The translations under genes and the position numbers were made by a program. A model generated the notes under the pieces. The model was not told the origin of the DNA, made no database searches, and was given only the letters and a program-made list of their open reading frames with translations. This document shows, one piece after another, positions 1 through 9,803 of a stretch of DNA of 38,536 nucleotides (positions are counted from its first letter, which is position 1; each line of letters opens with the position of its first letter). The stretch is from contig NZ_JAGDXM010000041.1 of assembly GCF_023256435.1 (NCBI RefSeq), positions 1 through 38,536 of the forward strand, read 5' to 3'. The stretch is from Thermoplasma sp. (lineage in GTDB: Archaea; Thermoplasmatota; Thermoplasmata; Thermoplasmatales; Thermoplasmataceae).

Positions 1-170
1 ATGAAGCGTCTTTCTTCATATCCGTAGCAGGTTTAATACCTCATTAGCTTTAATAGTTAATAATATAACACATTAGTTATAAATAAAGTTATTGGAACTA
101 TGTATAATATTCTTTATCCATTCCTATTTATTCATATCGAGAGGTTAGATAATGATACGTTGGCAACACG

Positions 171-935
171 TCATATATTTAAGCGTGAGGATATCGATCT
201 GCTCGCATCCATCAGCTTCCTAACGTACTCAGTTTTCGGCTTCCTGAATATAGAATAAGTATCACCGTCTTCGATGATATTCCCATGATCAAAGGCGATG
301 ACATGATCGCAGAGATAGGCCACTCTGTCTAAATTGTGATCTATGTATATCACCGTGCTTCCTTTTAGATATTTTTTTAAAACAGAGAAGAGCACCATGC
401 TGTTGGGCGGGTCTATCATGGAAAATGGCTCATCAAGTATTAGAATATCAGGGTTTTGCGACACGACCATTGCAAACGCGAGTCTCTGGCGCTGTCCTCC
501 GGACAGCTTTTCTACCTCCATGGTTCCGAATTTTTTAGGATCAAGTCCGACGGTGTAAAGTAATTCTTCCATTATACGCCGATCTGATATTATTTTCGAT
601 ACGCTTTCTATATACCAATTAATGGAATTCAGAGGATTCAGAAATTTGAAGGTATCCTGAAAGATATTTCTTATCTTTTTGTTCGAATGACCTGCGGGCT
701 TTCCAAAATAAAGTAGAGATCCAGAATCAGGTTTATCAAAACCAGAAAGGATGTTCGCAAGGGTCGTCTTTCCCGATCCGGATGCACCTATTATTCCATA
801 TATTACCCCGGATATGAAATCATAAGAAAAATTCTTTATTATATCTCTTCTCTTCCACCTCATCATTGAAGTTCTATCAAGATATGTTTTGTTTATGCCT
901 TCTGCCGAAATGGCTATCTCTTCCAAATGACGCAC
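171..935 (-). CDS. ABC transporter ATP-binding protein, oligopeptide (DppF/OppF)-like
   Basis: Walker A GASGSGKTT, signature LSGGQRQRLAF, Walker B ILILDEPF; overlaps the upstream ABC gene by 22 nt. Confidence 0.9.
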   Translation of the reverse strand: MRHLEEIAISAEGINKTYLDRTSMMRWKRRDIIKNFSYDFISGVIYGIIGASGSGKTTLANILSGFDKPDSGSLLYFGKPAGHSNKKIRNIFQDTFKFLNPLNSINWYIESVSKIISDRRIMEELLYTVGLDPKKFGTMEVEKLSGGQRQRLAFAMVVSQNPDILILDEPFSMIDPPNSMVLFSVLKKYLKGSTVIYIDHNLDRVAYLCDHVIAFDHGNIIEDGDTYSIFRKPKTEYVRKLMDASRSISSRLNI

Positions 936-1810
936 CTCACAGACCTTGATTGATATTGAAACATATCTACTGGTGATCTACACTCATCACGGACATGCGG
1001 GCAGTAGTTCAAGAATGGGCATCCACCATCACCGCATTCAGAGATGAATCGGAATGGGGTGAGGTTTTTGGTGTTCAACGAAGGCCTTCTCCTGAGAATC
1101 ATCTCGGTATAGGGGTGAAGCGGATCCCGGGCAAGATCATCGGTCGAAGAATATTCCAGGATCATACCGCACATCATGACGTATATGAAATCGGAAACAT
1201 AGGTTATCACCTCGGGCGAAGTTCCGGATATGATAAATGATATGTGGTAGTCATGTGCCATTCTCTTCACAATATCCAGAAATTCAAGCGTTTCAACGCT
1301 GTCGAGAGAGGTGGTGGGCTCATCCATCATTATAAGGCTAGGGTGCATCATGATCGCCATCAGAAGTACAGAAAGATGCCTCTCCCCCTGACTGAGAAAT
1401 TGTGGTTTCTTTTTTATCATGGTGATATCCTTTCCCAGCATGTTAAGATACTGATTTAGAAGATCATGATCCAGCGCCATATTCCTCTGCTTCAGTACCT
1501 TCCCGATCTGATCGATCACGTTGCTTATGGTATCAAGAGAATCGGCTGCTGACTGCGGTACATAGACGAAGTTTGGTCTTCTCCTGTTCAGAACATCTAT
1601 GTAGTATCCGCCATTCCATGTCAATTCCCCGTTCCCATGCTTAAGGCCTGCGTTCAAGACATTAAGCAGCGTTGTCTTACCACATCCCGTTATACCCAGA
1701 ATTCCATATATACGCCCTTCATGGACGCTGATATTTATATCTCTCAATGAAAAATCAGGATAGGAAAAATTAAGATGTCTTGCATCCAATATGATATTTT
1801 CATTTTGCAT
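914..1810 (-). CDS. ABC transporter ATP-binding protein, oligopeptide (DppD/OppD)-like
   Basis: Walker A GITGCGKTT, degenerate signature LSQGE, Walker B LIMMDEPTT, C-terminal Cys-rich CPFLNYCPHVRDEC typical of the oligopeptide ATPase C-terminal domain. Confidence 0.9.
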   Translation of the reverse strand: MQNENIILDARHLNFSYPDFSLRDINISVHEGRIYGILGITGCGKTTLLNVLNAGLKHGNGELTWNGGYYIDVLNRRRPNFVYVPQSAADSLDTISNVIDQIGKVLKQRNMALDHDLLNQYLNMLGKDITMIKKKPQFLSQGERHLSVLLMAIMMHPSLIMMDEPTTSLDSVETLEFLDIVKRMAHDYHISFIISGTSPEVITYVSDFIYVMMCGMILEYSSTDDLARDPLHPYTEMILRRRPSLNTKNLTPFRFISECGDGGCPFLNYCPHVRDECRSPVDMFQYQSRSVRCVIWKR

Positions 1811-3362
1811 CGAGTTCCTCTTCTCTTATCAGGTTAACGCGTCTTCCTGCGCTTTCTACCACATCGGGATGCCTTCTGGAAAGCCACATTATGTAGAATA
1901 CCATGAATATTATGTATACGGCCACGGCCGCAACCGCCTGAGTTATTGGAAATACCGGTGGCACAACAGATTCATACAGTACGAATATGAAAACCGCAGT
2001 GGCAACAGCCGGTAGTATATAGTGTTCAATTGGATGCGTTATCTTGTGGAAGCCGAAATGGGTCTCCTTTAGCCTTCTGAAGAGCGTCATCACGCTCGTG
2101 TTCAGCATCAGATGAACGGATATCAGACCAACAAGAGCCATCGTAGAGAGCAGATCGAAGGAGTTTTCGAGTATATTATCAATATTCTGCAGATTCCTGC
2201 CGCTTATCAGGTAAAGGGGCCCGAAGCCCATTGCAATTTCCACAAGAAACGGCACCAGCAAACTCATAACGACCGAAATGAACGCAATGAAGATCAGCGA
2301 GACGTATGGTGTTCCGAATCTTTTGCTTATCTTCGCAAATGCCTGAGGTATTACTCTGTCGCGTGCCATGGAGAAATACACTCTCCCAGCGTTGGCCTGC
2401 ATGGCCACTGCATCGGAAAACGCGGAGTTGAAGGCGGTAAGAGACAGGAGCAGTCCGCCAATTATACCGGCATACAGTGTTGCAACGATGACACCAGGGA
2501 TCTCAGCATTAGCAAAGGAGGCCATGTTGTTTACACCCCATCCGACGGTGAGCGCATATGCAACCTCAGTGAGCACAGCTCCCACTATCAGCAGCCCCAG
2601 CACAAGCGATCTTGTTATTGAGCTCTTTACCCTCACCTCTTCTCCCAGTGGTGCAGATCCACCATAGCCTATGAAGCTGGTGAGGCCGAAGATCATGCCA
2701 AGTCCAAGCCCAGCGAATGGACCGCCATACGGTCTGAACTCCGCATTATATGATGACCAAGCAAATGGATCGAACACCCTCAGCGTGTTGTCTGGAGCGT
2801 GTATTATTATTATGATACCCAGTATCGCAAGGAATGCAACCTCATAGGCAGCTGCATATCTGACATATTTCATCTGCGGCCTTATCCCTGCTATGGCCAG
2901 TATTATGGGTGCAACTATGAATATAGCCACAAATGGAAGCCATATCCATACGGGCAGCGTTATATGGAAGAAGTATTGAACCACGCCTGGAAGCAGAATA
3001 CCAGCTACATACACTGGAATCGCCGCAGTGCTTACACCCTGATAGAGGACGTAAAGAAAGCCTGAGAGAATGGCACTCTTGGAACCAAGTGCCGTTGATA
3101 TGTAGCCGTAATAACCTCCTGCACTGGCATGATGCTTGGAAAGGTGGTAAAGCGTGTTGACCTCGAGATACATCGTCAGCGTTGCTATGAGAAAGGCCAG
3201 TGGAGTCAGTACAAAGGCGAACATAGCAGCAGATGTCATGAAGGCCACAGTATCGCAGGCCGGTGCCATCGCAGATATTTCCTCAGCTATAGCACCCCAT
3301 GTGCCAACATCTCCGTGCAATCTAATTGCTGTATCGTTTGCGGTTCCATCAATACCATTCAT
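1800..3362 (-). CDS. APC-superfamily amino acid permease
   Basis: 520 aa polytopic hydrophobic protein with APC-like glycine-rich helices (GGYYGYISTALGSK; GYGGSAPLGEE). Confidence 0.85.
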   Translation of the reverse strand: MNGIDGTANDTAIRLHGDVGTWGAIAEEISAMAPACDTVAFMTSAAMFAFVLTPLAFLIATLTMYLEVNTLYHLSKHHASAGGYYGYISTALGSKSAILSGFLYVLYQGVSTAAIPVYVAGILLPGVVQYFFHITLPVWIWLPFVAIFIVAPIILAIAGIRPQMKYVRYAAAYEVAFLAILGIIIIIHAPDNTLRVFDPFAWSSYNAEFRPYGGPFAGLGLGMIFGLTSFIGYGGSAPLGEEVRVKSSITRSLVLGLLIVGAVLTEVAYALTVGWGVNNMASFANAEIPGVIVATLYAGIIGGLLLSLTAFNSAFSDAVAMQANAGRVYFSMARDRVIPQAFAKISKRFGTPYVSLIFIAFISVVMSLLVPFLVEIAMGFGPLYLISGRNLQNIDNILENSFDLLSTMALVGLISVHLMLNTSVMTLFRRLKETHFGFHKITHPIEHYILPAVATAVFIFVLYESVVPPVFPITQAVAAVAVYIIFMVFYIMWLSRRHPDVVESAGRRVNLIREEELDAK

Positions 3363-3386
3363 TGTGCCAGTTATCTTTTAATATTA

Positions 3387-3409
3387 TTTAGTATTTACTG
3401 AATACTAAA
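3387..3409. promoter_or_regulatory. Perfect inverted repeat TTTAGTATT-tactg-AATACTAAA
   Basis: 9-bp perfect arms, 5-bp spacer, in the divergent intergenic region. Confidence 0.6.
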
Positions 3410-3433
3410 ATTATTAGCATATTGCTAATAATT
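3409..3433. promoter_or_regulatory. Perfect inverted repeat AATTATTAGCA-TAT-TGCTAATAATT
   Basis: 11-bp perfect arms, 3-bp spacer, abutting the previous inverted repeat. Confidence 0.6.
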
Positions 3434-3470
3434 CAGACAACCGTTTTATCATGGTCTGCAATATACAGAC

Positions 3471-4517
3471 ATGGAACCACCCGGCAAGCTCGATAGGGAA
3501 TTCTTCACATCAAGGATACTGTCCAGAACTGGTGCAAGGCATGATGCAGACGTTGTTCCGCCAGCGAACGGCGTAGATGTGGGCATTATAAGGATCGGCG
3601 ATGGCAGGGTTCTCTCGATTACGACGGATCCATTCTATTTCGATCCCATATTCGGCTATGAGGATTCTGCCTGGTTTGCATACCATATCTTGGCATCTGA
3701 CCTACTGACGTCTGGAGCAAATCCTGATTACATGACCGTGGATCTGAATTTACCGCTTTCCATGACCGATGAGGAAATCGAAAGAATGTGGTCAGCCTTC
3801 ACCAATGAAGCATCAAAATTCGGTACATCGATCATAACCGGGCATACGGCAAGGTACGCTGGAACATCGTTTCCTATGATAGGCGGTATAACAGCTATGG
3901 GATTCATCGGTGAAGATGAGTACGTGACAAGTTCCATGGCGGAGCCGGGAGACAGGATAGTGCTGACCAAATCGCCAGGGATTGAGGCCGCAGCTCTGCT
4001 CACAAGGTTGTTCCCAGAAACCATAAAATCCAGGCTTGGGGAGGATTCGTACTCATATGGCTTTGGTCTGTTCAGGAGATTAACAACGGTCTACGAAAGC
4101 ATGGTTGCCAGAAAGGTCGGCCTCAGAAGCAGGGTAACGGCCATGCACGACGTAACTGAAGGAGGGCTTCTAGGTGCATTGTTCGAAATTGCAGATTCAT
4201 CTGGTAACGGCATCAGGATATATGAGGAGAACATACACGTAGACAATTACATAGACAACGTATGTTCACTCTTTGGAATAGATCCCCTGAAGGCGATAAG
4301 TGAAGGGGCACTTCTCATAACCGTAAGGGAAGATTTCGCACAGCATCTGATCTCTGCATTAAAGGAAGAGGGGATCGAAGCAAGCATCATCGGGGAGATA
4401 ACCGATAATAGAGGGGAAAGGATACTCACGGGCAAGGAGAAGAGGCTGATCGGGCCGCCGGAGAAGGATCCGTTCTGGGCTGCTGTTGAATACGGTATGA
4501 AGAAGGGCTGGAGATGA
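3471..4517 (+). CDS. AIR synthase-related / HypE-like protein (PurM/ThiL/SelD superfamily)
   Basis: Superfamily-like motifs (TTDPFYFDP; SDLLTSGANPDYM; ITGHTARY; MHDVTEGGLLGALFEIA); 4-nt overlap with thiE. Confidence 0.8.
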   Translation: MEPPGKLDREFFTSRILSRTGARHDADVVPPANGVDVGIIRIGDGRVLSITTDPFYFDPIFGYEDSAWFAYHILASDLLTSGANPDYMTVDLNLPLSMTDEEIERMWSAFTNEASKFGTSIITGHTARYAGTSFPMIGGITAMGFIGEDEYVTSSMAEPGDRIVLTKSPGIEAAALLTRLFPETIKSRLGEDSYSYGFGLFRRLTTVYESMVARKVGLRSRVTAMHDVTEGGLLGALFEIADSSGNGIRIYEENIHVDNYIDNVCSLFGIDPLKAISEGALLITVREDFAQHLISALKEEGIEASIIGEITDNRGERILTGKEKRLIGPPEKDPFWAAVEYGMKKGWR

Positions 4518-5176
4518 GTGATAAAAGCAAGAAACTGAGCGGTCTATACCTCGTCACTCAGGATTATTTCGGTGAGGAATTCTACAGGATAATAGAGGAA
4601 GCCATAATAGGCGGCGTAGATATAGTTCAATACAGGGATAAAACTAATCCAAAGGACGTAAGAAGGGATGTTGCCAGAAAGGTCAAGCGCATATGTTCAA
4701 GGTATGATATACCGTTCTTCATAGATGATGACGTTGGTCTTGCAATTGAGATAGATTCTGACGGTGTTCACATAGGTAAGGATGACATGCCGTTGCCGGA
4801 GGCCAGAAGGCTTTTCAACGGCTTCATAGGTTATTCAACATATGGTGACAGAGAGATGGCCATATACGCCGAACAGAACGGAGCCGATTATGTGGCGTTC
4901 GGACCATTCTTTCACACAGGAACAAAGAAGGATGCAGGTATTTACGATATTGGCGTCCTGAAGGATATTCACAGATACGTTGACATACCCGTGTTCGTAA
5001 TAGGCGGTATCAGCAGATCGAACGTCTCTGCATTCTCTGAATACGATATCGACGGAATCGCAGTGGTGTCAGCCATTTTTTCATCTCCAGATCCCAGGTC
5101 TGCAGCTAGAGATCTGAAGGAGGCGTTTCAAAACTCGGTGATACGATCTCGCAGATCAGATGATCGAACCCATTAG
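4514..5176 (+). CDS. thiE: Thiamine-phosphate synthase
   Basis: ThiE motifs [57 protein letters not shown]. Confidence 0.9.
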   Translation: MSDKSKKLSGLYLVTQDYFGEEFYRIIEEAIIGGVDIVQYRDKTNPKDVRRDVARKVKRICSRYDIPFFIDDDVGLAIEIDSDGVHIGKDDMPLPEARRLFNGFIGYSTYGDREMAIYAEQNGADYVAFGPFFHTGTKKDAGIYDIGVLKDIHRYVDIPVFVIGGISRSNVSAFSEYDIDGIAVVSAIFSSPDPRSAARDLKEAFQNSVIRSRRSDDRTH

Positions 5177-5181
5177 AAATG

Positions 5182-5190
5182 CTTATATAG
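5182..5190 (+). promoter_or_regulatory. TATA-like element of the thermosome promoter
   Basis: CTTATATAG about 30 bp upstream of the thermosome ATG at 5219. Confidence 0.5.
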
Positions 5191-5218
5191 AAGTTTATTT
5201 TTACTCCATTGGATAGCC

Positions 5219-6853
5219 ATGATAGCTGGACAACCTATATTCATTCTTAAGGAAGGTACTAAGAGAGAAAGCGGAAAAGACGCAATGAAGGAGAATATCG
5301 AAGCTGCAATTGCAATTTCAAATTCTGTCAGATCTAGTCTTGGCCCGAGGGGTATGGACAAGATGCTCGTAGACTCGCTCGGTGATATCGTCATCACCAA
5401 CGATGGTGTAACGATACTGAAAGAGATGGATGTTGAGCACCCAGCCGCCAAGATGATGGTTGAGGTATCAAAGACGCAGGATTCATTCGTTGGTGATGGT
5501 ACAACCACCGCCGTGATCATAGCGGGCGGCCTGCTCCAGCAGGCTCAGGGCCTGATAAATCAGAACGTTCACCCGACAGTGATATCAGAAGGATACAGGA
5601 TGGCCTCTGAAGAGGCAAAGAGGGTGATCGATGAGGTATCGACAAAGATCGATAAGGATGAAAAGGCGCTCCTCATCAAGATGGCACAAACCTCACTGAA
5701 CAGCAAGAGCGCATCAGTGGCCAAGGACAAGCTGGCTGAGATATCGTACGAGGCAGTCAAATCCGTAGCTGAGCTGAGGGACGGAAAATACTATGTGGAC
5801 TTCGACAACATACAGGTAGTCAAGAAACAGGGTGGCGCAATAGATGATACACAGCTCATAAACGGTATAATAGTCGACAAGGAGAAGGTCCACCCAGGAA
5901 TGCCTGATGTTGTGAAGGATGCCAAGATAGCACTGCTCGACGCACCTCTCGAGATAAAGAAGCCGGAATTCGACACAAATCTCAGGATAGAGGACCCATC
6001 AATGATTCAGAAGTTCCTAGCTCAGGAAGAGAACATGCTCAGAGAGATGGTCGATAAGATCAAATCAGTTGGCGCAAACGTTGTGATTACCCAGAAGGGA
6101 ATAGATGACATGGCACAGCACTATCTCTCAAGAGCCGGCATATACGCCGTACGCAGGGTAAAGAAGAGCGATATGGACAAGCTCGCCAAGGCAACGGGTG
6201 CATCCATAGTTTCAACCATAGATGAGATATCATCATCCGATCTCGGTTCAGCAGAGAAGGTGGAGCAGGTCAAGGTTGGCGAGGACTACATGACCTTCGT
6301 CACAGGCTGCAAGAATCCAAAGGCTGTGAGCATACTGGTAAGGGGAGAAACCGAACATGTCGTTGATGAGATGGAGAGATCCATTACCGACTCTCTGCAC
6401 GTTGTGGCGAGCGCCCTCGAGGATGGGGCTTACACCGCAGGCGGAGGTGCAACGGCCGCAGAGATAGCTTTCAGGCTTAGATCATATGCACAGAAGATAG
6501 GCGGAAGGCAGCAGCTTGCCATAGAGAAATTTGCAGACGCCATCGAGGAGATACCCAGGGCTCTGGCTGAGAACGCTGGACTTGACCCAATAGACATACT
6601 CCTGAAGCTCAGAGCTGAGCACGCCAAGGGTAACAAGACCTACGGTATCAACGTCTTCACCGGAGAGATAGAGGACATGGTGAAGAACGGCGTAATAGAG
6701 CCGATAAGGGTCGGAAAGCAGGCGATAGAGTCTGCCACTGAGGCCGCCATAATGATACTGCGTATAGATGATGTTATAGCAACCAAGTCAAGCGGTTCGT
6801 CAAGCAATCCGTCAAAGGGCGGAAGCGGCAGCAGTGAGTCATCCGAAGACTGA
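5219..6853 (+). CDS. thsA: Thermosome (group II chaperonin) subunit, alpha-type
   Basis: Sequence recognised as Thermoplasma thermosome alpha: [24 protein letters not shown], Ser/Gly-rich acidic tail. Confidence 0.97.
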   Translation: MIAGQPIFILKEGTKRESGKDAMKENIEAAIAISNSVRSSLGPRGMDKMLVDSLGDIVITNDGVTILKEMDVEHPAAKMMVEVSKTQDSFVGDGTTTAVIIAGGLLQQAQGLINQNVHPTVISEGYRMASEEAKRVIDEVSTKIDKDEKALLIKMAQTSLNSKSASVAKDKLAEISYEAVKSVAELRDGKYYVDFDNIQVVKKQGGAIDDTQLINGIIVDKEKVHPGMPDVVKDAKIALLDAPLEIKKPEFDTNLRIEDPSMIQKFLAQEENMLREMVDKIKSVGANVVITQKGIDDMAQHYLSRAGIYAVRRVKKSDMDKLAKATGASIVSTIDEISSSDLGSAEKVEQVKVGEDYMTFVTGCKNPKAVSILVRGETEHVVDEMERSITDSLHVVASALEDGAYTAGGGATAAEIAFRLRSYAQKIGGRQQLAIEKFADAIEEIPRALAENAGLDPIDILLKLRAEHAKGNKTYGINVFTGEIEDMVKNGVIEPIRVGKQAIESATEAAIMILRIDDVIATKSSGSSSNPSKGGSGSSESSED

Positions 6854-6923
6854 AAATCTTTAGGATATTTTTAAAAATTATTTATTACGAACGTGTTAAA
6901 TATTTGTTTTTCATGCGTATCCT

Positions 6924-7862
6924 GTGCAGAACCTCTATGCGGATATCTATCGTAAGGAACATTACGGTCTCGTGGGCAATCATTCTGCCGTGAAAGTTTG
7001 CCACTGGACAAAGGATGAGCTCCTTGGCGGTCCTGGTTGTTATAAGAATACATTCTATGGAATAAAATCCCACCAGTGTATACAGATGACACCGGCTTTG
7101 AACGCTTGCACTGAAAATTGTGCATTTTGCTGGCGTTTTCAGGGCTTCGACTCCATGCACATATCCAATGAAGACGATCCAGAGTACATACTGGAGGAGA
7201 GCATCAGGCAGCATCTGAAGCTGATCTCTGGATTCAAGGGCAATCCAAAAGTTTCAAAGGAGATATGGGAGGAAGCAACTCATCCAAAGCATATGGCAAT
7301 ATCGTTGACTGGTGAGCCAACTCTATACTCAAGATTGGGCGAACTGATCGCTGCAGCTAAAAAACGTGGCATCAGCACTTTCTTGGTCACCAATGGAACG
7401 CTGCCATCCGTACTTGAAAGGTTAGATCCTCTTCCGACGCAGCTTTATGTGACTGTTGCAGCTCCCAATAAGAAGATATTCAATGAACTTCTGAATCCAT
7501 CGATAGGAAATGGATGGGAGAATCTGATGAGAACGCTCGAACTTCTGCCCAGCCTTGACACAAGGATCGTCATCAGGCATACCCTCGTACATAATATCAA
7601 TATGCCGTACCTGGATGAATACGAAATGCTCGATAAAAAGGCCGATCCGGATTTCATAGAGGCAAAAGGCTACGTTCATGTCGGTTCGTCTATGACAAAA
7701 CTTATGGCATCCAATATGCCGTCACATACAGAGATCCTTGAGTTCTCACATGATCTTGCGGATAGAATGGGATACACCTTTGTTGCAGACAGGGTCGAAA
7801 GCAGGGTAGCTATGATCGCAAAGGATCCGTCAAAGGCAAAGATAGACTTCAGCAGCGTTTGA
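6924..7862 (+). CDS. taw1: tRNA 4-demethylwyosine synthase (TYW1-like radical SAM enzyme); GTG start
   Basis: Radical SAM CTENCAFCWR plus upstream cluster cysteines (KVCHW..GPGCYKNTFYGIKSHQC). Confidence 0.93.
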   Translation: MQNLYADIYRKEHYGLVGNHSAVKVCHWTKDELLGGPGCYKNTFYGIKSHQCIQMTPALNACTENCAFCWRFQGFDSMHISNEDDPEYILEESIRQHLKLISGFKGNPKVSKEIWEEATHPKHMAISLTGEPTLYSRLGELIAAAKKRGISTFLVTNGTLPSVLERLDPLPTQLYVTVAAPNKKIFNELLNPSIGNGWENLMRTLELLPSLDTRIVIRHTLVHNINMPYLDEYEMLDKKADPDFIEAKGYVHVGSSMTKLMASNMPSHTEILEFSHDLADRMGYTFVADRVESRVAMIAKDPSKAKIDFSSV

Positions 7863-7875
7863 GGGAAATCTTTGA

Positions 7876-7962
7876 ATATTTTTGATTTATAAAAAAGTTA
7901 GGGGTTTGGGGGAAGCAGTAAAAAACTCCCTGTCCGGAAAGGCAGATGTCTCTTCGCTGTAA
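7876..7962 (+). pseudogene. Residual C-terminal tail of an IS200/IS605-type TnpB (KKVRGLGEAVKNSLSGKADVSSL*)
   Basis: Open frame ending in TAA directly before the terminal IS605-type hairpin; no upstream transposase domain remains. Confidence 0.55.
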
Positions 7963-7998
7963 GGAAGCTCCGAAGCTTTAGCTTAGGAGCAGCTCACT
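7897..7998 (+). mobile_element. Orphan right end of an IS200/IS605-family element (approximate bounds)
   Basis: GGAAGCTCCGAAGCTTTAGCTTAGGAGCAGCTCAC resembles the terminal hairpin plus (T/C)TCAC right end of archaeal IS605/TnpB elements. Confidence 0.6.
7967..7990 (+). repeat. IS605-type subterminal hairpin GCTCCGAAGC-TTTA-GCTTAGGAGC
   Basis: 10-bp stem with one G/A mismatch and a TTTA loop. Confidence 0.7.
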
Positions 7999-8142
7999 CT
8001 ATTCATGATCGAAGCTAAAGAGATTTCACCAACTACAGTGAATTATTTCAGATTTATGCGTCTAAACGTCAACAGCGTAGATCACTAGGATCCATAGATT
8101 GATATGAAAAGATTATTAAAGAAAAATGGGATTCACCTCGGA

Positions 8143-8215
8143 AGCCCTGTGGTGTAGTGGCCAAGCATTATGGGCTCTGGACCCATCGACGGCAGTTCGA
8201 ATCTGCCCAGGGCTA
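8143..8215 (+). tRNA. tRNA-Gln (anticodon CTG)
   Basis: Acceptor AGCCCTG/CAGGGCT, anticodon arm ATGGG-CTCTGGA-CCCAT, T-arm GGCAG-TTCGAAT-CTGCC, discriminator A. Confidence 0.95.
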
Positions 8216-9751
8216 TTATATTATCCTCGGTATTATGAGCTCCCACATTATGAGGAACAGGACAAGGAAACTCATAAAATACATCACTTGATTCACTACC
8301 TTTTCACTGGACAGGGCTTTGAATCTTCTACCGGCAATTATCAGAGTGTCCTTGAAAAATTGCCCACCGTCGAAGAAGGCAAAGGGAAGTGCGTTGGTTA
8401 TGCCAAGAAGTATGTTTATCCAGAAAAACCAGTAGAATGTATTTACCATTCCCCAGAAAATAAGTGGATTGAAAGGAACAGAAAACAGATCCGCCATTGC
8501 TGAAGGCACAGGATTAAATCCGTAGAATGGTAGACCTATGGCCTCTATGAAGCCCTCAACGGGATTCGAATAGAAGCCACGCATGAAGATCAGATCCCTT
8601 ATTTCACCCATCTGGTAGCCAGTTATGCCCATATAGGAGATCGAGATGCCGATGAAGCTGTATCCCTTATATGCCGGGTTATTGGCACTTGGATCGTACT
8701 GTGCGTAATATCTGTATGCTGATGTTGTGGTCATATTATAGGTCCTTACGGTGTGGGAGGGCATCACCATAACCTTCATTGAGATCGAATTTCCCGGTGG
8801 GATGGCGTCCAGAACATCAGCAAGAACAGTTTCATTCCTTATCTCCGTATTGTTTATTGAGAGAAGTATAGAGTTTGATGGCACGCTCACATTTGCTGCT
8901 GGATAACCGGGCAGAGTTGAAACTATCACTATACCGGCCAGTGCCTGGACACGTTCCACTGTTTTTCCATTGAAAAGACTGACTGAGACGTTCGTGCCCG
9001 GAGGAATATTGGAGTTTATGAGAGCGTTGGTAACATTATTTCCTGTATAATTGCCTATGGCTATTATTTCATTACCAGGGATGATTGATGGATTGACATT
9101 CGTATCTGAGCTCTGCACGTAGACGCCTTGGTGCATCGGTACAGCAGAGGAGAACATTACGGTAGAGATTATGATGGCCAGCAGGACGCCGATTATTATA
9201 TTTATGCCCGGGCCGGCCGCGAATATTCTCCTTCTTACAACCGGATCGGCCTGCATCATCTCTGATTCATCTGGTTCCACAAACGCGCCAACCGGTACTA
9301 TGAAGAATAATACTCCAACGGAGTCCACCTTGAGCCCATGTTTCTTGGCCGTGACGCCATGCATGAGCTCATGGACGACAACAGAGATCACCAGTGCTAC
9401 AATACCATACCCGATGGGTATAACCGGGTTTATGCCCGGTATACCAAGAAATTCGGTTACGGGTGGAGCCTGGCTTGGTCTAATGAATGAGGCAAGATAT
9501 GCGCTATACGCCAGGCTTATGAGCGCAACGATCCCAGCCAAAATAACAATTACAACCGAAACCCTGGCGAACGTTTTTGCTGGAAATTTCTTGGATATAC
9601 TCTCTATAACTCCTCTGTTCTTTACGAATTTCAGCATTATTGCGGGACCAAAGAGAGAAAAATGTCTCGATTTTCTGATATATGGTGAAAGAAAATAAAT
9701 CGCAGCTATCCATGAGAAGAGGAGTATCACAAATAAGTATATCCCATTCAT
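8216..9751 (-). CDS. Site-2 protease-like membrane metalloprotease (M50), PDZ-like region
   Basis: VVHELMHG (HExxH) and FFDGGQFF (DG motif), multiple TM segments. Confidence 0.92.
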   Translation of the reverse strand: MNGIYLFVILLFSWIAAIYFLSPYIRKSRHFSLFGPAIMLKFVKNRGVIESISKKFPAKTFARVSVVIVILAGIVALISLAYSAYLASFIRPSQAPPVTEFLGIPGINPVIPIGYGIVALVISVVVHELMHGVTAKKHGLKVDSVGVLFFIVPVGAFVEPDESEMMQADPVVRRRIFAAGPGINIIIGVLLAIIISTVMFSSAVPMHQGVYVQSSDTNVNPSIIPGNEIIAIGNYTGNNVTNALINSNIPPGTNVSVSLFNGKTVERVQALAGIVIVSTLPGYPAANVSVPSNSILLSINNTEIRNETVLADVLDAIPPGNSISMKVMVMPSHTVRTYNMTTTSAYRYYAQYDPSANNPAYKGYSFIGISISYMGITGYQMGEIRDLIFMRGFYSNPVEGFIEAIGLPFYGFNPVPSAMADLFSVPFNPLIFWGMVNTFYWFFWINILLGITNALPFAFFDGGQFFKDTLIIAGRRFKALSSEKVVNQVMYFMSFLVLFLIMWELIIPRII

Positions 9752-9803
9752 TCTTGTCTATATCAAATCAAAAGTTATAACATTTCTCTAAAGCACTGTA
9801 TGA

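Noticed and set aside
2112-2621. 169-aa plus-strand ORF (MNGYQTNKSHRREQ...)
   Set aside because: Antisense to the well-supported APC permease; no family resemblance and composition typical of a shadow ORF
3380-3470. Possible TPP riboswitch upstream of the thiE operon
   Set aside because: No THI-box consensus was recognised; the region is better explained as DNA inverted repeats close to the ATG
8126-8503. 125-aa plus-strand ORF
   Set aside because: Runs through tRNA-Gln and antisense to the S2P gene; no plausible protein
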